Shown: positions 38,410 to 50,955 of the stretch, piece by piece
How positions within the stretch are numbered: position 1 is the first letter of the stretch
Layout: every line of letters starts with the position of its first letter
Made by a program: the position numbers and the translations under genes
Notes under the pieces: generated by a model
Databases searched by the model: none
What the model saw: only the letters and a program-made list of their open reading frames with translations
What the model was told of the DNA's origin: nothing
DNA from: Dioscorea cayenensis subsp. rotundata
Lineage: Eukaryota > Streptophyta > Magnoliopsida > Dioscoreales > Dioscoreaceae
Direction of reading: 5' to 3'
Assembly (NCBI RefSeq): GCF_009730915.1
Contig: NC_052489.1
Coordinates: forward strand, 4,739,622-4,803,621
DNA: 64,000 nucleotides

Positions 38410-41400
38410 ATAAATAATTAATTGAAATTTCAATATTGTTTTAGCTTTTAATTTTTATTAGTTCAAGGGCTTGCATGCATTTTTCGTCAAATAGCCACCT
38501 ATTTTGTTTTTTTTTTTAAATATTTTTATTGATTGATTTTCTTATATTCTCTCTCAATTAAAACTAAATAGGTTGTAAAAGCACTAGTGGTTTTCCTTGC
38601 TCCACGGAGGCTTTTGCACATCCCTACCTTTCTTAGATGCTGTTTGAAACTTATTCATGTAATATATTCATTACTATTGTTCAGTATTATTTACTGATTT
38701 TTTATGTAAACCCCCTATAAAGAAAGATAGTATTTTCTTCTTTTGAAAATTGTATGGTAGGGGATTTATCTCAACGGATTATTAAACTACTGTAACTAAT
38801 AAATTTATGTACCTACCTATTCTTTGAGGGAGGTGTCATGGAGCTTGTCATTTTTATATATATAAAAAACTTTTATAAACAATGAGGGCATAAATAAAAT
38901 ATTATTGATCCTTGAAAACTTTTTAGTCAATTTGATTTCTGAATTTCCAATTAGTACTTGTATTAAAAGGTATGTTTAAGAATAATTATGGAACTAATAA
39001 TGATTATTTTGGTGTTATTTTATTTTATTTTTAGATTTGTGGATTAGATAAACGCATTTTTTGAGTTCATGGTCTGATATTACACTTACAGCAAACAATG
39101 GTAATGAGTTTGAAGTTTGTGATCCCTGTATGCATAGTTTTGTTTTCCGAATTTTATATTCTTCAATGCATTATTTATAAGTATGTTTACTAGTGCATTA
39201 TTTTTTTCATAAATTTATAGCAAGCTAATTTTTTTTTATTAGTGTATTTATGATGAATGTTGTACGATTTAAGGATAAAAGTATGCAGTAAGAATGTAAG
39301 AGAATTAAAAAAGAGAGAGAGAGAGAGAAAAAAAAGGACTCCCCTCCAATTTTTTTAATTGTATAAATAATCTCCAAATCTTTTATAACTTAAAAAGTCT
39401 ATGTTTTTTAAATGATTTATTTTTAAATTCAAATTTATATAAAATTATCAAAACTGAGGGGTTGAGCGCTACCCAACGGTCCCAACCAAGCTCAAAAAAA
39501 GTTTATTAAATAATAAAAATAAAAACGAGGGACAGAAAAATATAAAAAAAATTGAAAAAAACTGATCGAGAAAGCCGTAAACTTTTAGGGACTGATGGGT
39601 AATTTTATCTAAAAATTATTATTATTTTAATTAATATTAATCAAAATTAAAATAATTTAAAAAATTTAATTATTAAATTTATTCATTAAAATAATTAAAT
39701 ATTATATTTAAAAAAAAAAGTTTGCTTGAGTGATAAAACCTTAAACCTCTCAGCATATTTTGAGTGAGTACTTTCCTTGAAACATCAATTTTTGTTATTG
39801 GTTCCAAAAATTGCAATTTTTTTTTAAAAAATAATAACTACATGCGTTCCCTTTCTCTGTCCAGGGAATATGAATTTCCGAGTGTTGTCCCAGCCTTTGC
39901 ACCGGCAACTTATTTCTTTTGAACCCGGTGTTTTTTTTTTACTCATGTACTCATGTATTGTTACTCATAATAAAAACATGTTACTTATATATATATATTG
40001 TTTATTGTAAAATTATTGTGCAATGTAAGTCTATTAGTCATGTTGGTGATAGTCAAGCAGTTAAAACATTCAGACTCTCATATGGGAAATGGAAGGTTTG
40101 ATTCTTTCCAATACATTGATTATTTTTTAATGCATGGTAGTTCAGTGGAGATGTAATAATAAAAAATATGTGCATGTTTAAAGTGATTTGTCCACATTGC
40201 TAAAAAAAATAATAATATAAAATAAAAACTCCCTAGATTTTATAGGCAAGTGTTCAACATTTAAAAGCTCTATAAATTAATTTTACAAATAACATGTTTT
40301 GTGTGTAATTTTATAGGAGTATTTTTTATAAGAGTATGAATTATCTATGTACGTTCATAGTTTTCAAATCTATGAGTGTTGATGCAAGCCGTTGAATGGA
40401 ACTCCAATTAACTCTCTCTGTACACCCTAATTGATACTGTGCTCAACTGCGGACATTCTATAAACATTCGCAGTTGATGTTTTCTCTTTTTATAATGTTT
40501 ACAAAACAAGTAGCATAAGGTTTTTAAAGTTTATTTATTTTATAGGCTTTGTTTGAAATTTTTAATTAATGTGATCTCACCATTTTAACCGAAAATATTA
40601 TTTTAATTAATTTTTTTTTCTGTGCCAAAAAAAAGTTAATTATTATAATAAAACTTATTCTTGTTTGTCTCATTTTTCCAAAAAAAAAAAAGAAATTAAA
40701 AAACCATTAATTTTGGTGATATGTTAATTGTTTATTTATTTATTATTAAAATTAAATTTTATCGATCATAATAAAAGAACTAGGTATTTTCTCTTGCTTC
40801 ACATCGGAGATTTTAAAATTTTGTAAAGAGTTTTGAGGCAATATCATATATAAAATAATATAATTAAACAGAAACTATTTTATACCTTAGATTTCAAAAT
40901 TTTATGGACATTTATTACTTAAATAATTAGGTGTAATTAATGTTTTTCAATTATTAATATTTATAAATAATATAAATAAAAACTTAAATATTATTAAAAA
41001 AATTAAAATTTTTTCTTGAAACGCTCCCGGAGTAGATTATACATCTACTTTAATAATATGTATAGATTAATATTTCATTTTTTTAAAATAAAAAATATCA
41101 GTATGTATGTTATTTGAAAAAAAAAAAAAAAATAGCCATGCTGTTCCTTAACTTCCTTATTATAAATTTTAGAAAACAAATAAAAAGTAAAACTTAGTTA
41201 ATAGACACAGCTTAGGAAAAATCTAATCATTATTTATTCTAATAAAGTTTTAAAGGGCGTTCTTGCAAATGAGTCTGGTTAGTGTTGTCGAGGATTATAA
41301 ACGTAATTACGAACTTTTTAAGGGTATGATTGCAAAAACAAAAAATAAAAATAAAAAAGTGAGGTAGTTTTTTCATTAGAGATTCGATCCCAATATTCAG

Positions 41401-41449
41401 AGTTCCTGAACAAATCTCGTTCTGTGCCCTAGTTTTTGGAATTCATTCG
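38410..41449. other. AT-rich intergenic region
   Basis: No gene recognised over 3 kb. A (GA)n run lies near 39314-39327. At 39455-39605 a stretch with GCTACCCAACGGTCCC and AGGGACTGATGGGTAATTTTATC resembles LTR-type sequence, such as the phrase GACCGTTGGGTAATTT near position 50. Long A/T homopolymers are frequent. Confidence 0.5.
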
Positions 41450-41777
41450 ATGGAGTTGGCGGACAAGGTGGTGGGATTCTTGCTCTCCGCCATTAGCCTC
41501 ACCATCTTCATCTACTACACCTTCTGGGTCATCATCCTGGTACGATTCTTCTTCTTTTTCTCTTTGATTCGACGTTTTTGGCGTGTGATTTCATGGTGAA
41601 TGTCTGTGATTCTTGTAGCCATTTGTGGAGACCGATCACTTCATTCATGGGTATTTCTTGCCGCAAGAGTTTGCCATCTTGATCCCTGTTTTTGCTGGAG
41701 TTGCGCTTCTTTGCTTTTTGTGCGTTTTTGTTGGGTATGTCATGCTGAAATCCAAGGCGAAAAAGAAACAAACTTGA
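41450..41777 (+). CDS. DPM2: Dolichol-phosphate mannose synthase subunit 2
   Basis: Small ER membrane protein that stabilises the catalytic DPM1 subunit making dolichol-phosphate-mannose for N-glycans, GPI anchors and C-/O-mannosylation. Exon 1 is 41450-41539 (MELADKVVGFLLSAISL to FWVIIL); the intron runs from GTACGA to TTGTAG; exon 2 is 41619-41777 (PFVETDHFIHGYFLPQEFAI to KSKAKKKQT). The total is 82 aa, the usual DPM2 size. Two hydrophobic membrane helices (about residues 8-30 and 50-73) flank the conserved PFV...DHFIH..FLP loop, and a lysine-rich tail ends the protein like an ER-retention signal. The gene is complete, with no break seen. Confidence 0.93.
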
Positions 41778-44521
41778 TGAAAATTTCTGTTGATTTTTGA
41801 CACTTTAATTGCACTGTGAAATGTAGATTGTCACAATTGAAGAAATTTTAATGTGAATTACTATCTTATTGTGCTTATATTTTCATTTTTGTTATACTAA
41901 TTTTTGACAAGTTTGAATGGGTGTTATGATTTATGACTCAGTATTAGTGCTCTCACTTAGTATTTGACTTGTTTCTGAATGTTTGAGAGTAAAACTGAGC
42001 CAATAGATATGATCATATATCAAGTTATCAACTTGCCAACCTGTGCAACATGCTACTTTCAACTGTTATTTGGCCTGATTTTAGTTGGTAGTTGCCTACT
42101 TTCAACATTTTTCATGCTTTGATAGTTCTTTATATCTGGTTAATGGCTAGGAGACTGTTAATCAAGGAGGAACCTATATAGTAAAAAAAATATTCATTTT
42201 AGCCTCTGAACTACATGAATTTATTCATTGTGACACCTCCTTCCAACATGGCAATTCATGTGGCTTAATCTATCTAATTTATTTCTACAAGGTTTATGCA
42301 CCATAAAAGATATAGAGCTTTCCTGATGGATAAATGATTGACTAATCTTAGGTATTGATCATTGTACATTGCATGAATGTGTTGATGATATTAAATTTGT
42401 GTACGATCATCCATAAGTGAAAATTCTTGAGTGATTTTTTTTTAATTAGTGAATAATCACTGAGAAGATGAGGATGTCACCTAGTTTAATCTGATATTTT
42501 TAGAAGCAATTTGTTTGTTTGATGAGAGGGTAAATCTACAATAAGTTGGAAACTGGATTAGGGCATCATGCGTAAATTGTAATTATAGCAAACAGAGGAG
42601 GGGTTATTAAATATTTTCTTTGAAATAGCAGGCTTTTTGTTTATTAAAAACTAGAGTTTGGTGTTTTGAATGTTTTCTTTATATAGTCTGAGCATCATAT
42701 TCAGTAATGGTAGGAAAGTCATCTCCCTTGAACATTTCAAAGATACTTGTTGGAACTAGTGACTGAAGGACAGTTCTCTCATGGCATTCATTCAGATTTT
42801 TCCATTGTTTATTTTTACGCACATTTTGTTGTTTAATAAAATTGTATTAATGCTTCCCTTTTTGAATGAACTTTTTTGATGTTTCTTGAATGAGACCAAA
42901 TATTTGTTAGGACAGGATAAAGCTTTGGGACTGACCTTTCCCGAGTATTTGATTAATTTTCTGTTATCTCTGCAAGAAATTATGAATGCAATTTCTTTCC
43001 TGGTCTCATGATCTAAAATTAAATTAAGACATGGCAATGAACTGGAAATTATATTTTCTTCACAAGTTCTATTGATTGACAAATGTGCAATTCATACAAC
43101 AATTTGAAGCACATGAATCAAGAAAACTTTTGTTTGCTTGACCTTTACCACATGATTCACATACACATAGATGTGCCTGCTGTGCATTACTTTCTTTTCT
43201 CACCATGAGGGAGATTTTTTGGTTGTGGTGTTTGCTTGTAAGTTTCCACCCATATTAGTCTCATATTAGTCTCTTGATGGATAATTTCTTATCTGATTTT
43301 TTGGTCAAACTCCACCACTCATGTTGAAATTTTCCGATAACAATCACCATGTCACACAACTCACCATATTGTGATCCTTTACGTGAATTTGTCATGTATC
43401 GAAACATATTGCTGTTATTGTTACCTATCATGTTTGGAGAACAATGTAAACCTCGTCACGTATTTCTTTTGATTTCTAGGAGTTTAAATTGTATAGGTTG
43501 GCATGCATAATTGTATGCTGTCCTTATCTTTTTTGAAACTTGAAACACTTTCATGTATCATGGCACTGTACTCATAATCTTGAACCAAAATGAAGAGTGA
43601 GATCAAAAGAATGAATATTGCAAGGAAGATGTTCCAATCTTTGAGGACGTTGATTATGTCGTGTTTTAATCATACTACTTATTCTATAAATGAAGTTCTT
43701 CTACCGATGTGTTTTAGGAACCAGGTATCCTCTCAGCATAAACAGCTTTTGGAATTTGTGAGGTCTCATCTTAATTACATTTGCCAAAGATGGTATGAGC
43801 AACTATGTCAAAGAGAAATATTTGGTTCTAAATGTGCTCTCTTCATTGTGTTTTATTCATTTATTGATATTTATTTGTATACTTCTTGAAAGAAAAGAAT
43901 GAAACTACTGCATGTAGCTTCTATTTGATAGTCATATTTTGGTTAGCTTGTTTATTTTTCTCTATAAATTTACCTCCATTTTTAATATTGAGAACCAAGC
44001 TGTTATAAAAGGAGTGCCTGTATTCCCAATTAGCACAAGTGTTTATCCAATTTTTTTAAAAATAATATTATATATATATATATATATAATATGTAAATAT
44101 ACCACTTAGAAGTAGTAACAACCTTTAATTTGTCAAATAATTAGAATTTATTTGTAACTTTATGGATACAGGAGCCAAAACAAAATTGTGCACAAAATTT
44201 TCAAATTTTATAACAAAAAAGGTCTATTTTGGGGAGACGAAAAGAACTAAAATTTATAATTATTTGCTGCTTAAAACTGAGTTCCTAATTTGGAATACTT
44301 TGAAATAAGATATATATATATATATCTTTTTTTAACAAAATTAAATACATAAATTAATATTAATAAAAATCAATAACTAATTAGAAAATTATAACTTCAA
44401 CGTATTCTAATTATATCTTACATATTTCTTAAAAATAAATAAATTCAAACTTCAAAAATTCAAAACTCCCACATTCCAGTCAACCAAATAATGCCTATAG
44501 TCATTTGGTTATAACAATAAC

Positions 44522-44567
<46 letters not shown>

Positions 44568-44596
44568 GAGTTAGTTTTCATAAACAACCCTGTAAA

Positions 44597-44636
<40 letters not shown>

Positions 44637-44720
44637 GAAATTATGAAGTATTACAGGGTTATATGTGCATAAATACCCTCCTTCATTCAATCTGCTGCTT
44701 CGTATTATTCAAAACAAACC
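41778..44720. other. Intergenic region with microsatellites
   Basis: AT-rich spacer after DPM2. A 99-codon frame at 43590-43889 has no recognisable domain and ordinary composition, so I do not call it a gene. Microsatellites: (TA)n near 44070-44088 and 44311-44325, (AAT)n at 44519-44568, (CA)n at 44597-44619 and (TA)n at 44620-44637. The stretch from about 44640 would be the promoter and leader of the bL24c pseudogene before the LINE inserted. Confidence 0.5.
44519..44568. repeat. (AAT)n microsatellite
   Basis: About 50 bases of AAT units, followed 30 bases later by (CA)n and (TA)n runs. Confidence 0.9.
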
Positions 44721-44837
44721 AACGAGAAACCTCTGTCTCCCTGTCTGTCTCAAATTGGTTGCATTTTTAACATCAAAAACCGTTTTGCTTTCTTGTGTGT
44801 TGCTCTCTGTCTCCCTGTTTTCGTCTCCCCTCTTGCC

Positions 44838-46598
44838 ATGGCAAGCGGGGGCCAATCACCACCCCACCCCGTCCACCCTCCCGCCGGTCCTTCCTCTCCT
44901 CCTCCTCCCAAGAAATCTTGGGCTCAAATGGCCGCTGCTGCCACTCCTTACCTTAACAGCTCTCCTCTTCATAATGCTCTTCTTCTCCAAAAGCTTAAAG
45001 AGACCACAAACAACTTCGTTAAAATCAACAACGATATCCTTTCTAAAGCTCAGGGTCGGTTCCAGTTTGCTCTGTACGGGAAGCTCTTCGGCAAATCGCC
45101 TCCTTTCGAGAAAGTTCGCGAGTCTCTCCTTGAGAAATGGGCCAACGTTGGCGAGGTCTTCATCTCCGATCTTCCTAATGGCTTCCTTCTTATTCGCTGT
45201 TCTTCTCAGCATGTTATGCAATACCTTATCACTGAGGGACCCTGGTCCGTTAATGGTTCTATTCTGCAACTGTCTCCCTGGCGGCCTTTCTTTGAACCCT
45301 CTTTCTCCAAATTGCAGTCTGCCTCTATTTGGGTACAATTTCATAACCTTCCGGTAGAATTCTGGGATTTTGATGCTTTGAAACTTATTGCCGGTCAGCT
45401 TGGTACTCTCATTAAAGTTGATGATTTTACATCCACACTTGCTAGATCGAAGTTTGCCCGGGTTTGCATTGACATCGATTTATCTAAACCCCTTTGCCGT
45501 GGCTTTTGGTTGGGCGACGACTTCCATCGTGTTTTCGTGGTCGTCATGTATGAAAAATTACCCACTTTCTGTTACTCGTGCGGCCTTATCGGTCATGGTT
45601 CGAATAACTGTCCGGCTTCGCTCTCCACTGTGAAAGGTTCACCTCAGCCACCCTCTCTGGTTACCAGAGAGCAGGCGGTAGGGGGCGGCCCTGTTCAGGT
45701 GGACGAAGCAGGCAATCACGACTCTTCGACGTCCATCCCTCCTGCTCCGGTCACTGTTGAGGCTCCGAACTCCGTAGTTCCCGACTCTGATTTCGGACCT
45801 TGGCTCCTTGTCACTCGTCGGCGAGGCAGTGCTCGCGGTCGAGGAGGAGGCGTCCGCGTCAATCCCGAGACTAGCAGCACTGCTGCCGTGGTGAGTCCCG
45901 AGGATCGTGCGCCTCGGTCTTCAGTTTTTGGTGGGACACGTGGTGGCCGGTCTGGCCTCGGTCAGACTCATTCGCGTAATCCCAATATCACTTACTGTTC
46001 CCCCATTAACTCTGATGCGACTGCTCTGGAAACCATCCCCTCATCTCCCATTTCGACCGTTGATCCTTCTTCGGTTTCTCCGCCAACCGTTGATTTGCTT
46101 GGCAATACTCGTCCTCGAGATCTTTTGCCAACCCCACTTTCTCTTCCCAATTCCAATTCTGCCCTTTTGTCCGTTCCTCCTAGGCCTGACAAGCGGTGTC
46201 TTGTTCCTTCCGTTCAGAATCTTGGAAAATCCATCCCTTCCATTCGTTCAAACTCTCCTCCTCCCATCTTGCACTCATCCCTTCATACTCCCCCACACCG
46301 ACCCTCTCAGCCTGAGAGATCTCCGCATCTCCTCATTGTCGATCAGGTGTCCGCTGCTCTCAACGAAGAAATCATGGATGAGGACAGTGATGGTGACCCT
46401 GATGATGATATTGACTCTGACGATGATGGTGAATCCGACGATGATGGCATGTCTCAAGATGATGAACCAGAAGACGATATGACTCTTATTCAGTATCAGG
46501 CTGAAGTCCGGCGTGATGCCCTCATCAGGAAAAGCTCTCATTCTTCCTGCTCTTCTCCGAAGAAGGGAAGGATGGAGATGGACGTCGCTGGTCCTTGA
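44838..46598 (+). CDS. LINE ORF1 protein (DUF4283, CCHC zinc knuckle), intact
   Basis: 586-aa RNA-binding protein of the LINE. The first ATG is at 44838 (MASGGQSPPHPVHPP). The N-terminus is proline-rich. A DUF4283 domain covers about residues 60-215, including LITEGPWSVNGSILQLSPW and IWVQFHNLPVEFW, followed by the knuckle CYSCGLIGHGSNNC. The C-terminal half is low-complexity, rich in Ser, Pro and Arg-Gly, with a long Asp/Glu stretch near residues 515-555 and a basic end. It should coat LINE RNA in a ribonucleoprotein with ORF2p. No internal stop. Confidence 0.85.
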   Translation: MASGGQSPPHPVHPPAGPSSPPPPKKSWAQMAAAATPYLNSSPLHNALLLQKLKETTNNFVKINNDILSKAQGRFQFALYGKLFGKSPPFEKVRESLLEKWANVGEVFISDLPNGFLLIRCSSQHVMQYLITEGPWSVNGSILQLSPWRPFFEPSFSKLQSASIWVQFHNLPVEFWDFDALKLIAGQLGTLIKVDDFTSTLARSKFARVCIDIDLSKPLCRGFWLGDDFHRVFVVVMYEKLPTFCYSCGLIGHGSNNCPASLSTVKGSPQPPSLVTREQAVGGGPVQVDEAGNHDSSTSIPPAPVTVEAPNSVVPDSDFGPWLLVTRRRGSARGRGGGVRVNPETSSTAAVVSPEDRAPRSSVFGGTRGGRSGLGQTHSRNPNITYCSPINSDATALETIPSSPISTVDPSSVSPPTVDLLGNTRPRDLLPTPLSLPNSNSALLSVPPRPDKRCLVPSVQNLGKSIPSIRSNSPPPILHSSLHTPPHRPSQPERSPHLLIVDQVSAALNEEIMDEDSDGDPDDDIDSDDDGESDDDGMSQDDEPEDDMTLIQYQAEVRRDALIRKSSHSSCSSPKKGRMEMDVAGP

Positions 46599-46682
46599 CC
46601 CGGTTGTAGTTTCTCTGACTGTCCCTGTTCTTCTTTTTTTCCTTCCCGAAGTCTTGTCCTAATTCTCCATTATTGTTTTTTT

Positions 46683-49600
46683 ATGATTACTTTTAAAATC
46701 TTACGTTGGGCCGTAGGGGCTTCTCCGCGCCTCACACCCTTTGCAGCACATCTTCAAAAGCCATCCGTACTTACAAGCCTTCCCTGGTTTGCCTCGTGGA
46801 GACCAGAGCTAACTTTGAGCGCCTCGATCGCTTCCGTATCAAACTTTCCCCTTCGTGGGACTGGGCTGCTATTGAATCTCTGGGGTTTTTCAGCGGCATT
46901 TTTTTATTTTTTTGGAATAAGAGCATTGGTCATGTTTCCCTCTCATTGTTTCTCGTCAGTGCGTTGCATATCGTTGTTTCTTCCCCAAATCATACTAATT
47001 GTATCGTTTCCGTCGTTTACAACTCTAATTTTTCCCGTTATCAACGTTTTCTCTGGCACGAGCTTTCTAAAATTTCTCAACTCCATCTTCCTTGGCTTAT
47101 TATCGGTGATTTTAACGCTGTTCTTTCGAGGCAGGAGTTTAAGGGTGGTAACTTTTCTTATTATGACCGTAAAGCCCGCTTCTTCAAAGACTTCGTTGAT
47201 TTAAATAATCTCATTGATTTTAATTTCTCGGGTCCTCAGTTTACTTGGTGCAACAATCAACTTGGCCCTGCTCGTCGCTGGGCCAGGCTGGATTGTTACC
47301 TCGTTAATTTGGAATGGATCAATGTTTTTCGGTTTTATAAACTCCAACATCTTTGCCGTGCTTTCTCCGATCATTCTCCTATCCTTCTTAACATTAGCAT
47401 CCATTCTTATAGCAGACGGAAAATTTTTCATTTTAACAACTTTTGGCTTGATTTCTTAGGCTGTCGCGATGCTGTGGGTTCCGCTTGGAATTTTACACCT
47501 CAGGGGAATTCTATGCATGCCTTCTCTCATCTTCTCTCCCGCTCTCGTTTTTTCATTCGCAGATGGTGCCGGTCGGGTGTTAATAATATTGAATCCAATA
47601 TTCTTCAGGCGGAATCCGCTATCCAAGACTGTGAAAGCAACATCCATAACCCCATCTCTTGCTCTCAGCTCTCTGATTTGTATTCCAAACTAGAAGCCCT
47701 TCATAGACAAAGTAACACCAGATGGGCTCAACGGGCTCATATGTCTTGGCTTGCGGACGGAGATAAGAATTCTAAGTTCTTCCATTATATTAATCATTCC
47801 CGTACTCACTTTAATCTGATTCATCAGGTCTCGAATCAGGACGGTGTTGTCGTCTCTAATCAGTCGGACATCCTCCTTGCATTCAAAGATTTCTATGCTA
47901 AACTTTGGTCAGCTCCGTCGGATCATGATCACAACCTCACTGGCCTCATTCCTGATGATATTCCTACCCTCTCAAACGTTGACAACTCGCTTCTTATCCG
48001 TGAAGTTTCGAAGGAAGAGGTTTATCTCACCATTCTTGATTTGCCCTCCGGTAAGGCTTCTGGTCCCGACGGGTTTAATGTTGAGTTTTATCGAGCTTTT
48101 TGGCATATTATTGGCGATTCTCTCTTCTCTGCCGTCAAACATTTTTTCGATTTCTCTTCTCTCCCTCCTTCTTGGGGTAGAACTTCTATCGTTCTTATTC
48201 CCAAAATTGATTGTCCTAAAAAAGTCTCTGATTTCAGACCTATTTCTCTTGGCAATGTTTGTTTTAAAATCATCACTAAGCTCCTTGCCAATCGCTTAAA
48301 ACTTGTTATTTCTAAGCTTATTGGCTGTGAGCAAGTTGGCTTTATTCCTGGGCGTTGCTCCTTCGATAATATTATTGCCATTCAAGAGGTTGTTCACACT
48401 TTAGAGCATGATGTCAATGGCCCCTCTAGGATGATTGTTAAACTCAATATTGAAAAAGCTTACGACACTATCTCTTGGAATGCAATTCTTACCATTTTGA
48501 AAAAAATGAATTTTCATAACAATTGGATCTCTTGGATTTCCACATGTCTTAAGGCTTGTTCCTTCTCTATCATTGTCAATGGTGTTGCTTCTTCTTGGTT
48601 CTCTTCCTCTAGAGGTGTGCGCCAGGGTGATCCACTTTCTTCTTACCTCTTCATTCTGGTTTCTCAAGTCCTCACCAATCTTCTTAATTCTGATCTCAGA
48701 CGAGGCCTGATCCCTGGATTTAGCTCCAATCTTAGACACAACTTTAATCACCTTATGTACGCTGACGATCTTATTTTAATCACACATGCTTCTCGTTCAG
48801 CTGCTAGGAATATTGTGCGGTGTCTTAGGTTATATTCTCACATATCTGGTCAGCGGCCTAATTTTGAGAAGTCTCAGGTATATTTCCCTACTTGGTTTAA
48901 CTCCAGAGTGAGACGTAGCATTTGCTCTATCCTTAACTTGCACCTCGCATCGCTTTCCTATCGATATCTTGGGATCTTGATCTCTCCGAAAAAAAACTTA
49001 GAGTCTGCTACCTTCCATTCCTTGGTGGACAAGATTACTCGCTCCTGCAACCGATGGACTAATCTCTCCTTATCTTTAGCTGCCAAGGCTATCCTTATTA
49101 ACTCTTCTTTGCTCTTAATCCCTATCTATACCCCTTTCTGCTTTATCCTTTTGCCCCTGATCCCATTACCTCTGAGATCACTAAAATTGTTAGAAGATTT
49201 TTTTGGAGTAAAAATGGTAATCGAAATGGCATTCCTTATGTTGCTTGGTGTAATATCACTAAAGGTAAGTTTGAGGGGGGCCTTGGCATCCACGATCTCT
49301 CTATTGTTAGACATTCCCTCATGGCCAAACACATTTTCAAATATCTTAATGATGATAATGTTTTCTGGGTCGACATTCTTCGTTTCAAATATGGGCCTTT
49401 TAATTTCTGGCGTGATTCTGTCCCTCCCAAATGTTCGTGGTTCTTTAGAGGTCTTTGTCAGTCTGCTAATCAACTTAAACCTCATTGCAAAATCATCTCC
49501 GTGAACCCTTGGAATGCATCCTTCTTATGGGACCCTTGGTACTCTTGCACTCCTATCGCTTTAATGCCTACTTTTATTGATATGTCGAACAATTTAGATC

Positions 49601-50782
49601 ATATGACCATGGCGAGTGTTATCCTTAATGATTGCTGGGATTTTAGTAGTCTTAATGCTCTCTTTGGCAATTCTAGCAGTTCTGATTCCTGCAAGCCCGG
49701 TATTATTGACTCATCTTCTCGTAATCACTGGGCTTGGTTCCCTTCTCCCAGCAATCTTAATCTCTCTGCAAATGTTTATAATAAGCTTAATACTCAAGAT
49801 CCTTGCAGTGAGGTTTGGTCTGGTTGGAAGAAATTGTGGACCATTAAATCTGCCCCCCGGGTTAAGTTCTTTATTTGGTTACTCTTTATGGGTAGGCTCC
49901 CTACTACAGACTTTTTTTTCAGAATGAATCTTGGGCTCTGATAATCCTTTGTGCTCTTTTGTGGGTTTTCAGTGGAAACACTTCATCATTTGTTTGTATC
50001 TTGTCCTTTCATCCAGGAAGTCTGGAGCTTGGTTAGCGGGAGGGTTAATAAATCTATCTCCTTTCCCGATAGCTTTGCTTCGGAGCTTGGCTCACGAGTT
50101 ATAATTACTCTCATTTTGTGGTTTCTCTCATTGCAACTTGTGCATGGTTTCACTGGAAAAATAGATGTGATGTTATCTTCAGCAACAATTTTCGAATGGT
50201 TACGAGATTGTGAGCAAAGCTCCGGCTCACGCTCAAAGATTTCTTTTACTTGTAACCATAACCTTCTTGGTCGGAAGCTTATTTGCCATAACTTCTCTTG
50301 GGCTGAGGGTCCATTTTTATTTGTTTACAGTCACTTCCACCCGGACAGGTATGTCTCCTCATCGGTTTCTTCATTGCTAATTCGATTACCATGTTTCATT
50401 TGCAGGGTGTTTCTCCTGTTCTGCAAATGATGCATTCTCTGGAGATCTGATCAACTTTGAAGCAGCTATTCAGTCCACCTGGGATATTCATACTCCGATC
50501 AAGCACATATTCACCAACAGCAGCTTCATTCCACATGCTTTATCTGACATGAATCCTTCGATTTCCTGGCGATTCTCCGGCAATATATCTAACATCCGCT
50601 TCATATCGAACATGCTGGGAAACCCTGCACTTCATATCACTCCTTCCCATTGGATGAATCCTGCTTCCTGTCTTTCCAATATCAATCCCAATTGTCATGT
50701 TCTTAATCTATTTCTATCAGGCCGTGAGCTCCCGTTCTGGGTCATGAAGAGCTTCCTTACTGCCGGCTTCCACTTCTCCTAA
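46683..50782 (+). pseudogene. LINE ORF2 (endonuclease, reverse transcriptase, zf-RVT), frameshifted
   Basis: The likely start is the ATG at 46683; the frame shifts near 46705 and then runs open to about 49130. Endonuclease motifs are VCLVETRA, IIGDFNAVL and FSDHSPILL. RT motifs are GPDGFNVEF, SLGNVCFKIITKLLANRL, KLNIEKAYD (motif A, with Asn at the usual Asp), RGVRQGDPLSSYLF and MYADDLILI. A second frameshift near 49135 moves the post-RT region into another frame, open at 49321-49941. Further breaks precede the zf-RVT part (VETLHHLFVSCPF) and a C-terminal section ending at 50782. The protein would have driven target-primed reverse transcription; as read it is inactive. Confidence 0.88.
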
Positions 50783-50955
50783 TCTTTCTTCTATATTTAC
50801 TTTTTCTTGTTATTTTTAGGTTCAGATTTGTTTTCTTCAGTCTTGTTATCAGCTTTAGCTTTGTATTCTTCAGCCTTTAATATATCAGCCTTTCGAGGTT
50901 CTTTTTAAAAAAAAAAACGAGAAACCTCAGCGCGAGTGAAAGCAAGGCCGGAGCA

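Larger units (their letters stand above)
44734..50914 (+). mobile_element. L1-type LINE, 6.2 kb, with target duplication
   Basis: Near full-length plant LINE: ORF1, ORF2 and a terminal A-run (50905-50914). The target duplication ACGAGAAACCTC occurs at 44722-44733 and 50915-50926, extendable by one A. Joining the outer flanks restores the leader of the bL24c-like gene, so the LINE landed about 30 bases before that gene's ATG. ORF1 is open; ORF2 has a frameshift at each end and an altered RT residue. Confidence 0.92.

Noticed and set aside
43590..43889. 99-codon open frame as a gene
   Set aside because: No domain, no promoter signal and ordinary AT-rich composition; likely chance.
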